This document shows, piece after piece, positions 26,911-35,270 of a stretch of DNA of 64,000 bases (the first letter of the stretch is position 1; each line of letters opens with the position of its first letter). The notes below the pieces were generated by a model. The model had not been told where the DNA came from. It searched no databases and saw only the letters and a program-made list of their open reading frames with translations. The DNA is from Chloroflexota bacterium (lineage in GTDB: Bacteria; Chloroflexota; Anaerolineae; SpSt-313): assembly GCA_029553955.1 (NCBI GenBank), contig JAKPJZ010000119.1, positions 62,001 through 126,000 on the forward strand. Reading direction: 5' to 3'. The position numbers and the translations under genes are program-made.

Positions 26911-26994
26911 CCAGGCCCCACACAGGTCTTGCTGGACGGAGAGCTAGCCTCAACAAGGCTTCCCTGAGTTCATCAAGACCTGTGTGGGGCCTGG
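26911..26994. repeat. 20-bp stem inverted repeat between binding protein and permease
   Basis: CCAGGCCCCACACAGGTCTT and its exact complement (26975-26994) enclose a 44-base loop. It lies in the 374-base gap 26765-27138, which otherwise shows nothing recognisable. It could attenuate the operon downstream of the abundant binding-protein message. Confidence 0.75.
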
Positions 26995-27138
26995 CTGGAG
27001 CGGGCTCGGCATGCGCTTGGGCTACAGGTTCTCCGGCTTGGCAGATACGATTCTACATTTCGGGCAAGGGGTTGTTGATTACTGAAGCGGCGCAACTCCT
27101 CGTGTCTCGGTTCCGCCACTCTGGTGCACACGAAAGCC

Positions 27139-28788
27139 CTACTTGTCTGCGAACCTCACGAGCCGCACATCGTCGTAGGGAACTTGCTGGGCGATACCCT
27201 CTGGGTCCATCCACAGGCCCTGCAAGTTGCTGCTGGTTACGTACACATAGTTCTGCGTGACCAAGGTGATCCAGGGCAAATCATCAGCGATGATTGCCTG
27301 AATGTCCCTGTACGCCTCGGCCGCTTCTTCCTGGGTTCTGGCTGTGCGTGCCTGCTTAAACAGAGCATCTACTTTCGGATTGCTGTATTCCATGGGATTG
27401 CGGTAACCATCGGTGCCGATGAAGTGGCGCCATTCGTCAGGATAGGGGCCAATGAACCCACCCGCCAATGATAGCACGGCATCATGTCGATTGAGCACCG
27501 CCTCGGAATAGGTGCCAAAGTCCATCTGCACCAATTCCATCTCGACGCCGATCTTCTTTAGGTTCGCTTGGGCCACTGTGGCCATATCGGGGAACCCCTG
27601 ACCAGTGATGACGACGGCCTTGAAGCGCAGCCTCACCCCATCCGGCCCCCGGTGAAGGCCCGCTTCATCTAGCAGAGACTCGGCCTTCTGCGGATCGAAC
27701 CCGGGTTGTCTGGCATCGGGGTTGAACGCCCACGGGATATCCTTCAGGTAGGCGTGGTGCGCTACTGTGAACAAGCCATGATAGACGGCCTCAGAAATCT
27801 CGTCGCGGTTGATGGCGTAGGCGAAGGCTTTCCGCACCCGCGGGTCATCGAAGGGCGGCTGAGTAACCTTGAAGTCCATGTGGTGCAGCACCGGCATGGC
27901 GAATTGCACCACCCGGACCCTGGGGTTGCTCATCAGGCGCTCCGCGTCCGCAAAACCATCCAGTTCCGTAAAACTCATCTCGCCGGCCTCGACAGCGGCA
28001 AGGCCAGTGGGATTATTGGCAACGAATCGGTAGACAAGCTTCTCAAGGTAAGGCCCTTCCTGCCAGTGATCCTTGACCGCCTCAAGCGTGACGTGAGACC
28101 CACGCTGCCAATCAACGAACTTGAAGGCGCCAGTGCCGATAGGTGCATTGTAGTGCGCATTGTCTGCAGGATTGGTACCCTCATATATGTGCTTTGGCAG
28201 GATCATGAAGGTCCACGGGTGGGCCAGGTCGCCGAGGAAACCCAAGTTTGGTTCCTTCAAGGTGATCACCACCTGATAGTCCTCGGGCGTCTCTACCTTC
28301 GAGATGTTCTGTACGCGAGCCGCTGTAGCGGCATCCTTGGTGTTTTGAATGGATTCTATGGTCCACTTGACGTCGGCCGATGTGAACGTCGCGCCATCAT
28401 GCCACTTGACATCATCGCGCAGGTGGAAGGTATACTTCAGGCCATCATCCGTCATCTCCCACTTCTGAGCCAACTCGGGGGCGATGTTCCATCTCGCGTC
28501 GTAGCACACCAGCCGGCTGAAGACGTTCTGCACGATCATGAACGCATGAGAGTCATAGACATAGTTTGGAGTCAACTGCCTTGGTTCAACATCGAGGTGC
28601 CAAATCATCGTGCCCTTGCGCTGTAAGGCTGGCTTCACCTCAGGCGTGGCTCCGGTACCCGTAGCCTGGGTTGCCTGTGGCGCGGGGGCCTGAGTCGGAG
28701 CAGGGCCTGCGCATGCAGAGAGCACTGTGCTCACCGCCACGAGCAGGCCGAAGACGCATGCCCACCTACTGTTTCTGCTGCCGGACAT
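27139..28788 (-). CDS. ABC transporter substrate-binding lipoprotein, family 5, second system
   Basis: A 549-residue SBP_bac_5 protein. A signal peptide ends in the lipobox VLSAC (Cys about residue 26), followed by an Ala/Pro/Thr/Gln-rich linker. Family features are LRDDVKWHDGATFTSADVKWT (about residues 125-145) and AESLLDEAGLHRGPDGVRL. It should bind peptides or peptide-like conjugates for the permeases 3' of it. The ATG at 28788 has AAAGGA upstream. Its base composition is lower in GC than the first system, pointing to a separate origin. Confidence 0.9.
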   Translation of the reverse strand: MSGSRNSRWACVFGLLVAVSTVLSACAGPAPTQAPAPQATQATGTGATPEVKPALQRKGTMIWHLDVEPRQLTPNYVYDSHAFMIVQNVFSRLVCYDARWNIAPELAQKWEMTDDGLKYTFHLRDDVKWHDGATFTSADVKWTIESIQNTKDAATAARVQNISKVETPEDYQVVITLKEPNLGFLGDLAHPWTFMILPKHIYEGTNPADNAHYNAPIGTGAFKFVDWQRGSHVTLEAVKDHWQEGPYLEKLVYRFVANNPTGLAAVEAGEMSFTELDGFADAERLMSNPRVRVVQFAMPVLHHMDFKVTQPPFDDPRVRKAFAYAINRDEISEAVYHGLFTVAHHAYLKDIPWAFNPDARQPGFDPQKAESLLDEAGLHRGPDGVRLRFKAVVITGQGFPDMATVAQANLKKIGVEMELVQMDFGTYSEAVLNRHDAVLSLAGGFIGPYPDEWRHFIGTDGYRNPMEYSNPKVDALFKQARTARTQEEAAEAYRDIQAIIADDLPWITLVTQNYVYVTSSNLQGLWMDPEGIAQQVPYDDVRLVRFADK

Positions 28789-28952
28789 CTTGTTTTCCTT
28801 TCTCCCTGCGAAATGGCCAAGGTGTTGTTGGCTCGAAACGAAGACGGTGCCAGTGCAGCAACTGATTGTCCAGGATCACTCGAGACGAAGGGCTGCTTGG
28901 TTACGTGCCTACGTCATCGCCTCCTTTCACACGGAGCTGCATACGCCCAGTA

Positions 28953-29116
28953 CAGCTGTCTTTCATATACAAGTCCCTGTCCAGGCCAGGGAACTCCGGC
29001 AAGCATGCCTTGGATCTGGCGACCGAGCCTGAGACGACCTGTTCGGGAGGCTCCTGCGTGCCCGAGAGCCCTTCTATCGCCGGATTCGGCACCACGTGGA
29101 TGTGTATGAAAGACAG
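28953..29116. repeat. Long-range inverted repeat in binding-protein leader
   Basis: GCTGTCTTTCATA (about 28960) and TATGAAAGACAGC (about 29104) are inverted copies about 130 bases apart, with partly complementary flanks. They lie in the 405-base gap 28789-29193 between the M20 stop and the binding-protein start. No gene is seen there. Confidence 0.45.
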
Positions 29117-29193
29117 CCAGTACAGCCTATGTGACTGCACCTCCGTCGTCGGGCAGACTGGAGAATCTGGCCGACTCGGTGAAGGATCGCGCG

Positions 29194-30576
29194 TTAGCCC
29201 TCTGCATGCCGCAAGCGCTGCAGCAGCATGCCATAGGCTTGCTGCGCTCGCCTGAAGCTGCTCAGACGGAAGAACTCGTCTGGAGCATGAGCCCGCTCAT
29301 CATCGATGAAGAACGCAAAGCCAATGGCATAGGCACCCAGCACCCTGTGAAATAGCGCGTTGGCAGGCAGAGTGCCCCCATTCCAGACGTAGTACGGGGT
29401 CTTGCCGTAGATCTGCTCAAGGACTGCACGCGCCGCCTGGTTGCCGGGATGATCGGCGCCAATCAGGTATGGTGGCGTGCACCATCCGGCCGCCTGAGTT
29501 GTCACCGTCACGCCCGCGGGAGTGTGTTCGGCGATGTGAGCCACAATCAACTCGCGGATCCGCACAGGGTCCTGGTCAGCCACCAGCCGGCAGGTGATCT
29601 TGGCATGCGCTTCCGCAGGAATCACCGTCTTGCTGCCCTCGCCCTGGAAACCGCCATAGACGCCATTCACCTCGAGGGTCGGCCGCGTGCCGATACGCTC
29701 AAGGGTACTGTAGCCAGGCTCGCCAAAGAGGTCGCTGACGCCGATCGCACGCTTGTAGCGCGTTTCGTCGTGCGGCAGCTTTCGAATGTGCGCCCGCTGC
29801 TCAGGCGAGAGCGGCCGCACGTCATCATAGAAGCCCTGGATCAAGACCTGGCCGTCGGGGCTGCGCATCGAGTCGAGGATCCGGACCAGGGCATGGATTG
29901 GGTTCTGGACCGCTCCACCATACAGACCCGAGTGCAGGTCTTGGTTGGCACCGCGCACATCGATCTGCAAGCCGCACATCCCTCGCCAAGACAAGAAGAG
30001 AAGCGGCTGTTCCTCGCTCCACTGCGCGCTGTCGGCACTGAATACCATATCGCAGGCGAAACGGTCTCGATACTTCTCCAGTAGCGCGGGGGCACTCGGG
30101 CTGCCAATCTCCTCTTCGCCCTCAACAAAGAACTTGACGTTGATGGGTAGCTTTCCCTCGGTCTTGAGCAATGCCTCAGTCGCCAGGATGGGGCCCAAGA
30201 GGTTGCCCTTGTCGTCAGTCGCTCCGCGAGCATAAATGCGACCATCGCGCACGACGGGCTCGAAGGGTGGGCTAGTCCATTCAGCCAGCGGATCGACGGG
30301 CTGTGTGTCGACATGGCCGTAGATCAGGATTGTGGGTTGGCCGGGCGCATGTAGCCATTCACCGTACACCACGGGGTGGCCGCAGGTGGGCATCACTTCG
30401 ACCTTCTCGAGGCCAGCAGCCTGCATGCGTTTGGCTGCCCACTCGGCTGCCCGACGCACGTCAGGCGCATGGTCTGGAAGAGCCGATATGCTTGGGATGC
30501 GCAGAAAATCCATCAACTCATTGAGATACTGCTCTTGGTGTTGATCCAAGTACGCCTGCCATGAGGTCATGTCCAT
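29194..30576 (-). CDS. M20 family dipeptidase
   Basis: A 460-residue M20 metallopeptidase of the carnosinase/PepV-like branch. Metal-site motifs are LIYGHVDTQPVDPL, ARGATDDKGN, FVEGEEEIGSP (catalytic Glu plus ligand) and FSADSAQWSEEQP. The length and the central dimerisation domain fit dipeptidases. The ATG at 30576 follows GGAAGAGAG. In the island it would cleave dipeptides brought in by the adjacent importer. It is cytoplasmic, with no signal peptide. Confidence 0.87.
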   Translation of the reverse strand: MDMTSWQAYLDQHQEQYLNELMDFLRIPSISALPDHAPDVRRAAEWAAKRMQAAGLEKVEVMPTCGHPVVYGEWLHAPGQPTILIYGHVDTQPVDPLAEWTSPPFEPVVRDGRIYARGATDDKGNLLGPILATEALLKTEGKLPINVKFFVEGEEEIGSPSAPALLEKYRDRFACDMVFSADSAQWSEEQPLLFLSWRGMCGLQIDVRGANQDLHSGLYGGAVQNPIHALVRILDSMRSPDGQVLIQGFYDDVRPLSPEQRAHIRKLPHDETRYKRAIGVSDLFGEPGYSTLERIGTRPTLEVNGVYGGFQGEGSKTVIPAEAHAKITCRLVADQDPVRIRELIVAHIAEHTPAGVTVTTQAAGWCTPPYLIGADHPGNQAARAVLEQIYGKTPYYVWNGGTLPANALFHRVLGAYAIGFAFFIDDERAHAPDEFFRLSSFRRAQQAYGMLLQRLRHAEG

Positions 30577-30736
30577 CTCTCTTCCACTGAGTACTGCATC
30601 TGCGACAATGCACACACAGTCGGCGCAAAACGGGCCGAGGCGTAGATCGGGCCAAACTGAATCCACGATGGGACCTACATGCCTGCACGCCTGGAGTCTG
30701 CGGGTCTCAAGCTGGATTCAGTTTAGGCGATCCAGA

Positions 30737-31543
30737 TCAGAGAACAGCAGCGAAAAACGATCTGAGGCACTCTTCGATGCGCTCACCCATGTTGTACACG
30801 GCGTGCCCAACACCAGGGAAGAGCCCCATGGTGACGTCGGCTCCAATCCGCTTCAGCGCCTCTGCAAGTGGGATTACCTGCAGAGACGGAATCTGATTGG
30901 GGTCTTCGGCACCATGGAAGATAGCCGTCCTCGGCATGGGTGTGCCGTAGGGCAGTGCAAGGAGCCGGGGCAGAGGATCATGAGGGGCCACCTTGGCAAC
31001 AGCCTCGTCGATGGGAGTATCCAGCGGGAGGTTGTAGGCTTCCAGGCACTGACCCCTGAGCGGCTGGGCGCGAAGGAAGTTCTCCAGGCTGATCATCCCC
31101 TGCATCATCACCACTGCCTTGACGCGGCCAGCCAATGGTCCCATCACGCTGTTCCACATCAGGGGGCCGCCCAACCCACCGCCAACAAGCCCCATTCGCT
31201 CGGGGTCCGCGTGGCCACTCTCGATCAGCACATCAAACAAAGCCGTGTTGGCGATCACCGAATCGGGTCGCCCAAAGTGGTTGCCGCATGCGTGAGACGC
31301 AGCAATGCCACAACCACCTCCTGCACTCATGATAGCCTTGAGTAGGCCGACCTTGTAGTCCTCTTCGAGCCAATCCGCCGAGCCCTCTTTGATCCACCCT
31401 GCATATCCATGGTGGTGAACCACCACAGGAATGGGCCTGCCAAGCTCGAACGTCTTGGGCGTCCACAGGTAGCACCACTCTCCACCCGCCCGAAAGAACA
31501 CCTGCTGCTCGCCATCGCGCAACTCCGGTACAACCTTGGCCAT
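30737..31543 (-). CDS. Alpha/beta-hydrolase-fold protein lacking the nucleophilic Ser
   Basis: A 268-residue alpha/beta-hydrolase-like protein. The oxyanion-side motif is VVVHHHGYAGW (residues 40-50), the acid region FHGAEDPNQIP and the His region FPGVGHAVYN near the C-terminus. The nucleophile elbow reads GLVGGGLGGP (residues 118-127), so the expected Ser of GxSxG is Gly123, read directly in the DNA as GGC GGT GGG TTG GGC. It is either a non-catalytic homologue or uses another residue. The ATG at 31543 follows GAGGAG. It lies between the GntR regulator and the dipeptidase. Confidence 0.75.
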   Translation of the reverse strand: MAKVVPELRDGEQQVFFRAGGEWCYLWTPKTFELGRPIPVVVHHHGYAGWIKEGSADWLEEDYKVGLLKAIMSAGGGCGIAASHACGNHFGRPDSVIANTALFDVLIESGHADPERMGLVGGGLGGPLMWNSVMGPLAGRVKAVVMMQGMISLENFLRAQPLRGQCLEAYNLPLDTPIDEAVAKVAPHDPLPRLLALPYGTPMPRTAIFHGAEDPNQIPSLQVIPLAEALKRIGADVTMGLFPGVGHAVYNMGERIEECLRSFFAAVL

Positions 31544-31637
31544 CGTTGTCTCCTCTCTAGTCGTGATGTCGTTCACCATATGCGACCAACTCGAACTGTG
31601 AACACCACCGCCCGGCAACTTTCGCAGCACTCCAACG

Positions 31638-32384
31638 TCAAGTCTCCTGCTTTGGCGCGGACGCTGCCGGCTGGTCGTCGCGCTTCCATGACTCCTCGAT
31701 GATGACATCGAATACTTGCAGGTGCTCTCGGAGGATGCTGGAGGCCTCATCGGCATTCCTTGCAGTGATCGCCTCTGTGAGTCTACGGTGCTGGACGTTG
31801 GATTTCTCCAACTGCCCAGGCAATATCACTACCTGACGCGACAGCTCCACGAGCAAGTCGCTGATCATACCTAGCATACGCTCCAGAGCGCGATTCTTTC
31901 CGATCTGTGCGATCAGGTTGTGAAAGGCAATGTCTCTCCGAACGAACGATTCCTTCGCCTGGTCGGGATTCTCCAGTTCGGCCAGCTTCTGCCACAGAAG
32001 CACAATATCTTCTGCCGTTGCACGCGTGATCGCGAATCGCAGTGCGGCCTCTTCCACTACTTGGCGTACCTCAACCAACTCAGCAGCACTAATTCGATCT
32101 AGGAGCAACGAGGACTCAATAGCATTGGATACGACGCTATGCACATCCTGACTGATGAAGGTACCCACGCCGACCTTCACGGTCACCAGGCCCATGCCCC
32201 GCAGCCTCTTGATGGCTTCACGAATGGCCGGTCGGCTGACCGAGAGCATACTGGCTAGTGTGTGTTCGGGCGGCAGCCTATCGCCCGGCGCCAGTTCTCC
32301 GTTCGCAATGAGCGCCCGTATGTGCTTCAGCACAACCTCATCGAGATCTTCACGGCGCGATGACGTGATGCTGAATTTACTCAT
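31638..32384 (-). CDS. GntR family transcriptional regulator, FCD (FadR) subfamily
   Basis: A 248-residue regulator. The N-terminal winged helix is typical (ELAPGDRLPPEHTLASML, then SVSRPAIREAIKRLRGMGLV, about residues 20-65), with an all-helical FCD ligand domain after it whose metal-site pattern is around RRDIAFHNLIAQIGKN. FCD regulators sense small organic acids or sugars acids. ATG 32384 is chosen; a TTG at 32423 would add 13 residues. Its likely operator is the palindrome at 33762-33789 overlapping the island promoter. Confidence 0.88.
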   Translation of the reverse strand: MSKFSITSSRREDLDEVVLKHIRALIANGELAPGDRLPPEHTLASMLSVSRPAIREAIKRLRGMGLVTVKVGVGTFISQDVHSVVSNAIESSLLLDRISAAELVEVRQVVEEAALRFAITRATAEDIVLLWQKLAELENPDQAKESFVRRDIAFHNLIAQIGKNRALERMLGMISDLLVELSRQVVILPGQLEKSNVQHRRLTEAITARNADEASSILREHLQVFDVIIEESWKRDDQPAASAPKQET

Positions 32385-32554
32385 GCTGCCACGACCTTTG
32401 CAGTTCGGTTCGACGGAGTCCAAACATCAATCCGTATTCCTGTGAATTCCTTGCGGCCAGATGCGCTAGCCTCACGATCTTCGCCAGCGGGTCTAGCTGC
32501 CATCCAGGCCACGGTGTGCAACTCACTAGAATGCCACCTCACACAGATCTCAAT

Positions 32555-33628
32555 CTACAGCGCCCGCTGCTGGCGCATGGCCCGGATCTGTGACCTAGTC
32601 TCCGCTAGCCCCTTCTGACAACCAGTCTGAAACTTGACATAGGGGCCAAAGCTAGAGAACTCGTCTGGCATCAGCCCGTCAATCGCGTAGGCTCTTCGAA
32701 AGTCCACAAGCTTCTCCTGTAGTTCGAGAATCACTTGTTCTGGGGCCTGTTCACCGATACGAGAGATCGCTGGCAGACTCTCCTTCTGCAAACGATCCCA
32801 CGTGCTGAAGCTATGCGTGATATGCACATTGCCACCAACAAGGTCCGTGATATGGTAGTTCTCCCGCGTGCCCCCCACCTGAATCTCGGCCTGGTACCCG
32901 CGCTCTTGAAAGATCCTGTAGACTCGGCGACACCAAGCGATACCAGCATAGCGCACCAAGTTCGGATCGATATTGATCCCATCGCGCTTGATCACTTCGT
33001 GGAGATAGTCGTCAAAAACCCCGGGGATAATCACCACGTAGCAGCGCGGGTTTGGACCTGAACCACTGAAGCGTTTGAGGCCAGCTGCATATGCCTCAGC
33101 CATTGCGATAGCCTGCGAAACCGAGAAACCCGCAGTGGCGATTACATTCGTACCCTGTGCCACCAGCTCTTCCAGAGCATGCCTTCCCGGGTCGGTTGAA
33201 GGCACCTTGGGGACCACGTTGGGCCCAATATGCTTGTACGAGATGGCCTGCCTGACTAGCGCCACTGGATCGTGGTTGGTGTTAGGGTCGCTCTGGATAG
33301 TGACATAGCCATATTGCCTCTCGGTATCCTCGTACATAGACAGAAACACCAGCGACGATCGCTTCGCCATACGCTGTGTCAGCAGTTCTGCCGCAACATC
33401 GTCAGTTACTCCTCTGTTACTCTCGAGTATCTCCTCCATCACCGGTCCCCACAAGTGGAAATCGGCTTTCAATGCTTTTGGCGGATGGGTGGGATTCATC
33501 GTATTGCCAATCGCCCCCCAACCCCTCGCAGCCTCGATTTCCCTCTGGATAGCGCTGTTGATCCAACAGGCCGTCGACTGCTCCCGGAGCAGCCTGACGA
33601 AATACCCTTCCGAACTTACACTTGACAT
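32555..33628 (-). CDS. Transaldolase-family protein
   Basis: A 357-residue protein with transaldolase hallmarks: TMNPTHPPKALK (signature 1 region, residues 43-54), the Schiff-base Lys141 in VVPKVPSTDPGRHALEEL, then GTNVIATAGFSVSQAIAMAEAY. It is longer than the usual 220 (fructose-6-P aldolase-like) or 315-residue (TalB) forms and differs over the second half. It probably performs a retro-aldol step on a sugar phosphate. The ATG at 33628 has AAGGAGA upstream. It is the first gene after the consensus promoter at 33790. Confidence 0.75.
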   Translation of the reverse strand: MSSVSSEGYFVRLLREQSTACWINSAIQREIEAARGWGAIGNTMNPTHPPKALKADFHLWGPVMEEILESNRGVTDDVAAELLTQRMAKRSSLVFLSMYEDTERQYGYVTIQSDPNTNHDPVALVRQAISYKHIGPNVVPKVPSTDPGRHALEELVAQGTNVIATAGFSVSQAIAMAEAYAAGLKRFSGSGPNPRCYVVIIPGVFDDYLHEVIKRDGINIDPNLVRYAGIAWCRRVYRIFQERGYQAEIQVGGTRENYHITDLVGGNVHITHSFSTWDRLQKESLPAISRIGEQAPEQVILELQEKLVDFRRAYAIDGLMPDEFSSFGPYVKFQTGCQKGLAETRSQIRAMRQQRAL

Positions 33629-33761
33629 GGCGCGCTGTCTCCTTGTTGGCTACGCTGTTCTACAGATCACCATACCACTGGTTCGTTGGTTGTGAGTACC
33701 GAGTAGGAGCGATCGGGCAACAATGTCGACGCTCGATCAGGCCTTCGAAATCTTAAAGACA

Positions 33762-33789
33762 GTCAGATGTAAGACACCTTACATCTGAC
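33762..33789. promoter_or_regulatory. Palindromic operator overlapping the island transcription start
   Basis: Perfect 12-bp arms GTCAGATGTAAG and CTTACATCTGAC are separated by ACAC. It starts one base after the -10 box of the promoter, so a bound dimer would block initiation. The FCD-type GntR regulator encoded in the same operon is the obvious candidate ligand-responsive repressor (inference). Confidence 0.75.
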
Positions 33790-33818
33790 ATTATACCACA
33801 GCCTGCATCCAGTGTCAA
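33790..33818 (-). promoter_or_regulatory. Fully consensus sigma70 promoter of the catabolic island
   Basis: On the minus strand TTGACA (33813-33818), exactly 17 bases, TATAAT (33790-33795), preceded by TGG giving an extended -10. The start site would be near 33783, leaving a leader of about 155 bases before the transaldolase-like gene. The gap 33629-34171 contains otherwise only a short coding-like fragment (33763-33990 minus, weakly LD-carboxypeptidase-like GVPLIAGAVFGDTNPG). Confidence 0.85.
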
Positions 33819-34114
33819 GTACACAGGTGCCGGATTTCCCTGGATTTGTATCACCAAACACCGCTCCTGCAATCAGCGGCACCCCTATTGAGCCGAGCAA
33901 CTCGCGACGCTGATCGCACATCTGCAGAACTGGTTCGCAGCTGGCTTTCGGCACAGTGGTACTCAGATTGACGATGGGTTTCCGGCACGAGCTCCTATCG
34001 AGAGGAGTTGCTCAGACCTCGAGTAGTGGCAGAGCGCCTAAGGCGACCCAACCAAGAGGGCATGCAAGCTATGGCAAAACTCTGCCGCCAAACAAAGCCC
34101 TTTGCCGGTGGCGC

Positions 34115-34142
34115 TTGCGCAAGAAAGCTGTTGGCCTAGAAT
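34115..34142 (+). promoter_or_regulatory. Promoter of queuosine salvage gene
   Basis: TTGCGC (34115-34120), 16 bases, TAGAAT (34137-34142). The start would fall near 34149, giving a leader of about 22 bases that contains AAGGAGGG. Confidence 0.55.
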
Positions 34143-34171
34143 AGGCCGTGTCTCACAAGGAGGGAAGAGCG

Positions 34172-35131
34172 ATGAGCTTGCTGGACCAGGTGCGCGCCGG
34201 TTGTGCGGCGGTGGCGGCGCGGGCGCGCTTTGTGCACATTGACGAGGGCCGCATCGCGCCCTATGCCACCTCGCTGCCGCTCGAGCAGGCGGTCTGCCCG
34301 GCGATCGACCCCGCCACCCACTACCTCGGCCACGGCGATGATACCGTCGCCTTTCTGCTCACCCTCGATGCCATCAACTTTGGCTCGGGCTACTTTCCGC
34401 GCCTGAAGAAGCGCCCGGGGCTCTCGGGGTATTTCACCGTGGCGGCGTCGCTCAACGACCATTACCGCGCCCACGGGCCACTCTCGGCGGCGCAGTTGGC
34501 CGCGCTCAGCGCCGCCGATTGTGCGCGCATCTTTGGGCAGGACCCGGCCGACCCGGCGATAGCCGAGTTGATGCAGCACTTTGCCGTGGCGCTGGGCGAC
34601 CTGGGGCGTACCCTGCTCGAGCGCTACGGCGGCAGCTTTCGCGCCCTGGTGGAGGCAGCCGGCGGCTCGGCCGAGCGGCTGGCTGAGTTGCTGGCAGCCA
34701 TGCCCTACTTTAACGATATCGAGGTCTATGATGGGCAAGAGGTGCCCTTCTTCAAGCGCGCCCAGCTCGCCGCAGCCGACCTCGCCGTCGCCTTTGACGG
34801 CCAGGGGCTGGGCCACTTCACGGACCTCGAGCGCCTGACGATCTTTGCAGACAATCTGGTGCCCCACGTGCTGCGGGTCGACGGCGTCTTGCACTACCAG
34901 CCGGATGTGGCGGCACGCATCGACCGCGAGGAGCTGATCCCGGCCGGCTCGCCCGAAGAGGTGGAGATCCGCGCCGGGGCGGTGCATGCGGTGGAGCTGA
35001 TGGTGGCGGCGCTGCACACGGCCGGCGAGCGCATCACCGCGCACCAGTTGGACTATTTGCTGTGGAACCGCGGCCACGAGCCCCTGTACAAGGCGCGGCC
35101 GCGGCACCGCACGAGGACAGTCTACTACTAG
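34172..35131 (+). CDS. qng1: Queuosine 5'-phosphate N-glycosylase/hydrolase (DUF2419, queuine salvage)
   Basis: A 319-residue DUF2419/Qng1 protein, the family that releases queuine from queuosine 5'-phosphate so it can be reused for tRNA modification. Recognisable segments are LLTLDAINFGSGYFPRLKK (about residues 70-88), FNDIEVYDGQEVPFFKRAQL, and LTIFADNLVPHVLRVDGVLHY, with the C-terminal YLLWNRG. Length matches the family. The ATG at 34172 follows AAGGAGGG and a local promoter. No tgt or queC-F genes are nearby, so a salvage-only lifestyle for queuine cannot be judged from here. Confidence 0.9.
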   Translation: MSLLDQVRAGCAAVAARARFVHIDEGRIAPYATSLPLEQAVCPAIDPATHYLGHGDDTVAFLLTLDAINFGSGYFPRLKKRPGLSGYFTVAASLNDHYRAHGPLSAAQLAALSAADCARIFGQDPADPAIAELMQHFAVALGDLGRTLLERYGGSFRALVEAAGGSAERLAELLAAMPYFNDIEVYDGQEVPFFKRAQLAAADLAVAFDGQGLGHFTDLERLTIFADNLVPHVLRVDGVLHYQPDVAARIDREELIPAGSPEEVEIRAGAVHAVELMVAALHTAGERITAHQLDYLLWNRGHEPLYKARPRHRTRTVYY

Positions 35132-35213
35132 GAACCGAGGGAACTGGGGGAATTGAGGGAACTGAGGGGCATATGCGTTTCCTCAGTTTCCCCAGTTCCT
35201 TCAGTTCCTCTTC
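35128..35213. repeat. Imperfect hairpin rich in GGAACTG/CAGTTCC
   Basis: Starting at the CTAG that contains the queuosine-gene stop (35129-35131), a run of GGAACTGGGGGAATTGAGG-type repeats faces TTTCCCCAGTTCCTTCAGTTCC. It acts as a terminator-like structure between two plus-strand genes. Confidence 0.6.
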
Positions 35214-35270
35214 CCATTGGTCCGGAGGTTGCTGGCTGCCGGCAAGCAGTCAACGCTCGGAGGGACGGCG

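Noticed and set aside
33829-34171. Possible preQ1 riboswitch before the queuosine salvage gene
   Set aside because: No short H-type pseudoknot pattern with a C-rich loop and A-rich tail was found; only a promoter and a plain ribosome site are visible.
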